NCBI GenBank assembly: GCA_023078555.1
Contig: CM041201.1
Span: forward strand, 6,951,172 to 7,015,171
DNA: 64,000 nucleotides
Origin: Ulva prolifera
Taxonomy: Eukaryota > Chlorophyta > Ulvophyceae > Ulvales > Ulvaceae
Direction of reading: 5' to 3'
Part shown: in pieces, positions 60,288 through 64,000 of the stretch
Position numbering within the stretch: position 1 is the first letter of the stretch
Layout of the letters: each line of letters opens with the position of its first letter
The notes under the pieces: generated by a model
What the model was told of the DNA's origin: nothing
The model's input: only the letters and a program-made list of their open reading frames with translations
Databases searched by the model: none
Made by a program: the position numbers and the translations under genes

Positions 60288-62798
60288 ATGTCCGAAGAAA
60301 CAGCGGAAGCTCCCAAAGCACCAGCAGCTCCTCGTCCTCGTAGACGACGAGCTGCTGAGCGCAAGTGCGTCTGCTTCTTGATTGTGAACGCAAGGTGGCA
60401 GGTGCCATGTCAAAGCAAGGCTTCCATGAAGGCTGATGTTGTTGCCACCGCCAGTCCACAGTACTAAACCAACGTGCATGCCGCCGCAGAATGCTGGAGA
60501 AATTAAAGCAATATCAGGAACATTGGGCCACACTCTCAGAGCCGGAGCGTGAGATCGCAGAGCTTTTGGCCACAAGGGAGATCTTGCAAGGTGACATGGT
60601 CGATGAGGATGGGGACATCTGCACTCTCTGGGACTATGCCGTAAACACTCAAGTCGAGGAGCTTTCTGCCGAAACGGGCCTTGCACGTGATACTGACGAG
60701 GATCCAGAGGATGTACATTCCATTCTTTACTCAAGCGTGACTCTGCCCAACAACTCTCGCCACCAACTTACTTGCCAAGTGGCATGCAGATCATCGAGAG
60801 CAAGCCAGGATGGATGCTTCGCAGAAATGCGCCTAAAATGCAATTGAGGCCAAGCGAAGAAGAGAATCTCGGTCTGTCTTGCATGGGGCAAGGCTTCCGA
60901 GCACATTTCACGCCTGTGCATGGCATCCCGGGTGTCAAGAAGATGTTTCCACCGAAGCTGGACTTTGCATATGGCGTGTGTATGCTCTCAACCACCTTGA
61001 GATCGATCTCTGATACACGTGGCCCTCACTCCACCAGTGCATGTGTCTGACCTGTACACGTGCTGCAGTCTGCAAGGCGGACCAAGTGGAGAACCTGTTG
61101 GACAGGTTCTCAGGGCATGCCCCTGGAGAAGTGCTGCTAAACGATAGGTACTACCAGGACCTGATCCTCCACAGTCCGCAGCTCGAGACCACGGTCATGC
61201 TGGTCGCCACTCGTGACCTCCCCTTGGCCAGTCTGCAGAGGTATGCGAGCCTATCTGCCTGGCCCCCTCCGACATCCAATGTCCTCTCTGCCTCTGCACC
61301 CAAGGACCAATCCCTACAGTCAAAATCGTCGCAGCGTGTGTGGCGCACCCAGGAGCTTCGTCACCCACTGCCTGGACCTGCAGGGACTGCATCGGCAAAC
61401 TCATGGAGCAGGTGCAGAAGGGTATCACCTTCAGCCACCTCGACAAGAACGGCAAGGAGCAGTCAGCCCACGTCAAGCCCACCCAGGAAGACATCCGCCA
61501 GGCCGAGGAGCTGTCCCAAGTGTTCTCCCCACAGGTCCTCAAGGTAGGCGCTCTTGGCCCAATCCATCCTCTGCATGCGCATGTAGCCCTCACAGCCTCG
61601 AGCACACCGCCTGGCCATCTGCGCTGTCCTTCCGTCCACACCGCAGCACATCGGCCCGCGCTGTGCTGTCCACTTCACTGTCCACTCCCAAACCACCAGG
61701 GCACAGCGTGCGGCGCTCGTCCGTTGCCTGTGTGCGCCGTCGCAGCGAATGCAATGTGCATCTGTGGCCTCTCCCCACGTGGATCAGCTGCTGTGTGTGT
61801 CTGTGCCATCTGCTGGACACCTGCCAATACTTCGCAATTTGCACACATCTGTCGATGCCCATCCGCGAGAAGGGCGCAGAGATGATTAGGAGAGAGCAGC
61901 CACATGGGCCACCTTCCGGCACCAGGCGCCGCCGCAATGGCCTCGCTGGGCTGCTTACAGATCACAGCTCCTCCTGTTGCGCTGAGCCAGGCGGCCACAG
62001 GCGACTGCTTCCAATTGCCTCCCGCTGCAAAATCACATCTCCTGTCTGAACCTCGTGGTGATCCGCGGTGTGGTACAAGCGGTCGCTGTGCCTCTTGCGT
62101 GTGTGCCTCGGTGGCAGGAACGCTCAGGCGTGGCGGCGCTGCAGGGGCTGCCGTTCGTGACGGCCGACGGCAAGCAGCTGAAGAAGCACACGAAGCTGTT
62201 CATGAGCACGACGCCGCTGGGCGGCTTCTGCATCGAGGCGGAGTCCCCCGGCGCGCTCGCGCAGCAGCGCACCTTCTACCTCTGCGACTACACCTCCAAG
62301 CACCTCACGTACGCGCTGCTCGACCGCTTCATGGGCCCGGGGTCCCTCGACCCCGTCGCGCAGCTCGACATCGGCGCCTGCTTCCTCTACTTTGCCAACG
62401 GCTTCAAGTTCGATGAGGCGGAGGGTGTGCCGGGGCGCATCGAGGAGAGCGTTACGCTGCTGCGGCACTCGGACGACTACTTCAATCCGATGGGGCACCT
62501 CATGGCGCCGGAGGGGAAGACGGTCCCCGGGCTGCAGCCGGACGCGCCGGCCGCGGCGTTGCAGCCGGCGGTGGCGGAGCCGGTGGCACCGCCGGCGTTG
62601 CCGGTGGCACCACAGGCATCAGCGGTGCCACAGGCGGCGGCGCTGACACTTTCGCGGTTTTCTCTGCCCTGGGTGCTGCCGGGTGGGACAGTGGGGGCGG
62701 CCGCGGGGGGTGGCCGGGCTCGGGAGGGGCGGTTTGACCCGGGACGTGCAGCACAGCGGCTGTGGACACGGCTAACGGAGCACCGGTTTGCTGGGTGA
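60288..62798 (+). CDS. Unrecognised 491-residue protein, six exons
   Basis: Exons 60288-60364, 60490-60712, 60790-60979, 61069-61240, 61384-61543 and 62145-62798 close in phase (2,0,1,2,0). Donors include GTGCGT, GTATGC, GTATGC and GTAGGC. The N-terminus is Ala/Pro-rich with an Arg cluster (RPRRRRAAERK), then an acidic helix. The middle has GFRAHFTPVHGIPGVKKMFPPK, an alternation of helices, and a HSPQLETTVMLVATRDLP strand-turn. The large last exon encodes a well-folded looking block (KLFMSTTPLGGFCIEA, TFYLCDYTSKHLTYALLDRFMGPG, DIGACFLYFANGFKFDE) and ends in a Pro/Ala-rich linker and a basic tail. A chalcone-isomerase-like fold crossed my mind for the middle-to-late part, but I cannot support it. 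TGTAA lies at 62939, 140 bases past the stop. Confidence 0.68.
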
Positions 62799-63009
62799 GA
62801 GGCCTGCTCAGTGTATTGTGTCGTTCCTTGCTGGCGCTGGTGTGGCAGTCGCTGGCTGTGTTGCCTCGCCAGTAGATGCAAATGTGGTGGAGGTAGTCGG
62901 TCTGTGATTGTCTGTGGCTGTGCGCGGGGCGTGAGGCATGTAACTGCGTGATGTGTTACAAGCGCGCGTATGCGGTCTACTGTGAATCGTGGCGCGGACT
63001 TTCAGCTTC
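62799..63009. terminator. Shared 3' region with TGTAA on both strands
   Basis: Two genes end facing each other 211 bp apart. TGTAA occurs on plus at 62939-62943 and on minus at 62960-62956, so each signal lies between the other and its own gene's end and the two transcripts would overlap slightly. Confidence 0.55.
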
Positions 63010-63978
63010 TCATATCGCCTCACACGTGCTTCGTACTTTCTTGCTCAAGCCACGCAGCCACGCTTGATCCCTTGGCCCCAGCGCCCGTTCAAATTCGGAC
63101 AGCATCAGCATGAAGCTGGCCTCGCCCGGTGTGCCTGACAGAGGCAGCAGCATAGCGGACTGGATTCCCTCTGCCACACAAGACAGTTTCGAGACGTTCA
63201 GGTCGCTAATAGCCTGTCTGTTGGGCATGTATGTGCCGTCTTCCGGCAAGCCGGCTAGAAAGCTGGGCTGTTGCAGCTCTTCTTGCATGGATAGTTGAAA
63301 CTGTTCCAATGCAGCGCTCTTGTCATCCGATTTTGACACCTCGGCCGCAAAAGCCCCTCTAGCAATTTGCACCTTGCCTTTCCACACTACCAGTATGCTG
63401 GAAGTGTTGGAGTTGCGAAGGCTTGCAAACGACACCCAGGCAAGGTTCCTGGCAGCATTTTCATTAGAGGTGTTGTACAAAAACAGCGATCTTGCGCCAG
63501 AGACGACTTGTGCGGTGGCTTTCCTGCCTTGCGATGACCCTAGTTGCTTGAGCTCCTCTTCAATGGCCGGAAGAGCGATGAGCAATAGCGCCAGCAACGC
63601 ACCAATGGCCTCTCCCCTGACCTGTACACACGAGGACAAGTATGTGTATCGAATTTGCGCTTGTAAGCTTCTGAAGCCGCAGGTGCAGTGAGTGTTGCCG
63701 GCGTGCAATACCTGTGCGTCAGAGATGGGGCTTGCACTCAACAAGTGATTCACGGCCAGCAGCGCTCCGCCGAGGAAGCCAACCACACGGGGTATGTTGG
63801 CGTCATCGAAGCCTGGAATTCCGAGTGTAAATCTGAAAACCTGGACGTCGACCTCTTGAGAGCGGGTGACGGTAAGCTCTCGTGCTTGCTTCTGGTGGTG
63901 AGAATTCTGACGCTGCCGAGGGCAGTGCACAGAATAGATACGCGTTGAGCCTGTCGCTAGCGCGGCTACCCCGCGCAT
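63010..63978 (-). CDS. CCB2/CCB4-like cytochrome b6f assembly factor
   Basis: This is a plastid membrane protein of the CCB2/CCB4 (DUF2930) family, needed to attach heme c-i (c-n) to cytochrome b6. Exons 63978-63712 and 63621-63010 join in phase 0 to 292 residues. The first 35-40 residues are basic and lack acids, fitting a transit peptide. The family block follows: FRFTLGIPGFDD, then IPRVVGFLGGALLAVNHLLS (first membrane helix), a short loop, then EAIGALLALLLIALPAIEE (second helix) at the exon junction side. The rest is a soluble domain ending in a charged helix (WLRGLSKKVRST). The CCB2 versus CCB4 choice cannot be made from these motifs. An upstream in-frame TTG extends to the window edge, but Met at 63978 is preferred. 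TGTAA on minus lies about 50 bases past the stop. Confidence 0.72.
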   Translation of the reverse strand: MRGVAALATGSTRIYSVHCPRQRQNSHHQKQARELTVTRSQEVDVQVFRFTLGIPGFDDANIPRVVGFLGGALLAVNHLLSASPISDAQVLHAGNTHCTCGFRSLQAQIRYTYLSSCVQVRGEAIGALLALLLIALPAIEEELKQLGSSQGRKATAQVVSGARSLFLYNTSNENAARNLAWVSFASLRNSNTSSILVVWKGKVQIARGAFAAEVSKSDDKSAALEQFQLSMQEELQQPSFLAGLPEDGTYMPNRQAISDLNVSKLSCVAEGIQSAMLLPLSGTPGEASFMLMLSEFERALGPRDQAWLRGLSKKVRSTCEAI

Positions 63979-64000
63979 CGTGAAAAGAACAATCAACTAT

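Noticed and set aside
60721..60790. Apparent frameshift in the unknown gene at 60.7 kb
   Set aside because: A 77-bp intron (60713-60789, GTACAT...GCATGCAG) restores the frame, so no indel is needed.
1..64000. Prokaryotic defence systems, CRISPR arrays or integrated virus
   Set aside because: No direct-repeat/spacer array and no viral, integrase, reverse-transcriptase or transposase motif was seen in any frame.

Overview
The window is eukaryotic nuclear DNA, most likely from a green alga (Chlorophyta). The supporting evidence is: most genes are split by GT-AG introns, many with GTGCGT/GTGCGC donors; there is a nuclear gene for plastid ribosomal protein L6 with a transit-like leader; there are a CCB2/CCB4-type cytochrome b6f assembly factor, a phytol-kinase-like membrane enzyme and SnRK2-type kinases (a green-lineage family); and TGTAA, the poly(A) signal typical of chlorophytes, lies shortly after several stop codons. 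A DUF4795/QRICH2-like coiled-coil protein hints at a flagellated lineage. I saw no bacterial operons, CRISPR arrays, rRNA, tRNA or intact transposon.

Layout. 1-5 kb: the end of an unrecognised coiled-coil gene, then a phytol/farnesol-kinase-like gene. 5.4-8.7 kb: plastid L6 (minus) and an MMTAG2-family gene (plus), divergent. 10.9-12.9 kb: a SnRK2-like kinase, convergent with a six-exon amidophosphoribosyltransferase (13.2-16.2 kb, minus). 17.5-22.4 kb: a 12-exon gene with an array of 20-residue Gly-Gly repeats and a DUF4795-like C-terminus. 22.5-29.0 kb: a 13-exon M16 metalloprotease (insulysin/nardilysin, minus). 29.6-32.5 kb: a mitochondrial BCKDH/PDH-kinase-like gene. 32.5-35.8 kb: a gene-poor stretch with C-rich and GC-palindromic repeats. 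35.8-40.4 kb: a second SnRK2-like kinase, tail to tail with a paralogue that has lost several catalytic motifs (predicted pseudokinase). 40.4-52.3 kb: gene-poor, with perfect palindromes and a few possible short spliced ORFs. 52.4-54.7 kb: a TLDc-domain protein. 56.7-58.4 kb: the 25-residue ribosomal protein eL41 and an unknown Cys-rich candidate. 60.3-62.8 kb: an unknown 491-residue protein. 63.0-64.0 kb: the CCB2/CCB4-like gene.

Exon boundaries were chosen by hand so that splice phases close and family alignments stay continuous. For the M16 protease, amidophosphoribosyltransferase, SnRK2-B, L6, eL41, CCB-like and unknown 491-residue genes every junction closes in phase. N-terminal exons are uncertain for the first kinase, the phytol kinase and the DUF4795 gene. 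The genes form no single pathway. They are a typical algal housekeeping mix (plastid translation and b6f assembly, purine synthesis, mitochondrial branched-chain metabolism, protein turnover, stress signalling). The most novel items are the Gly-Gly repeat protein and the SnRK2-derived pseudokinase.
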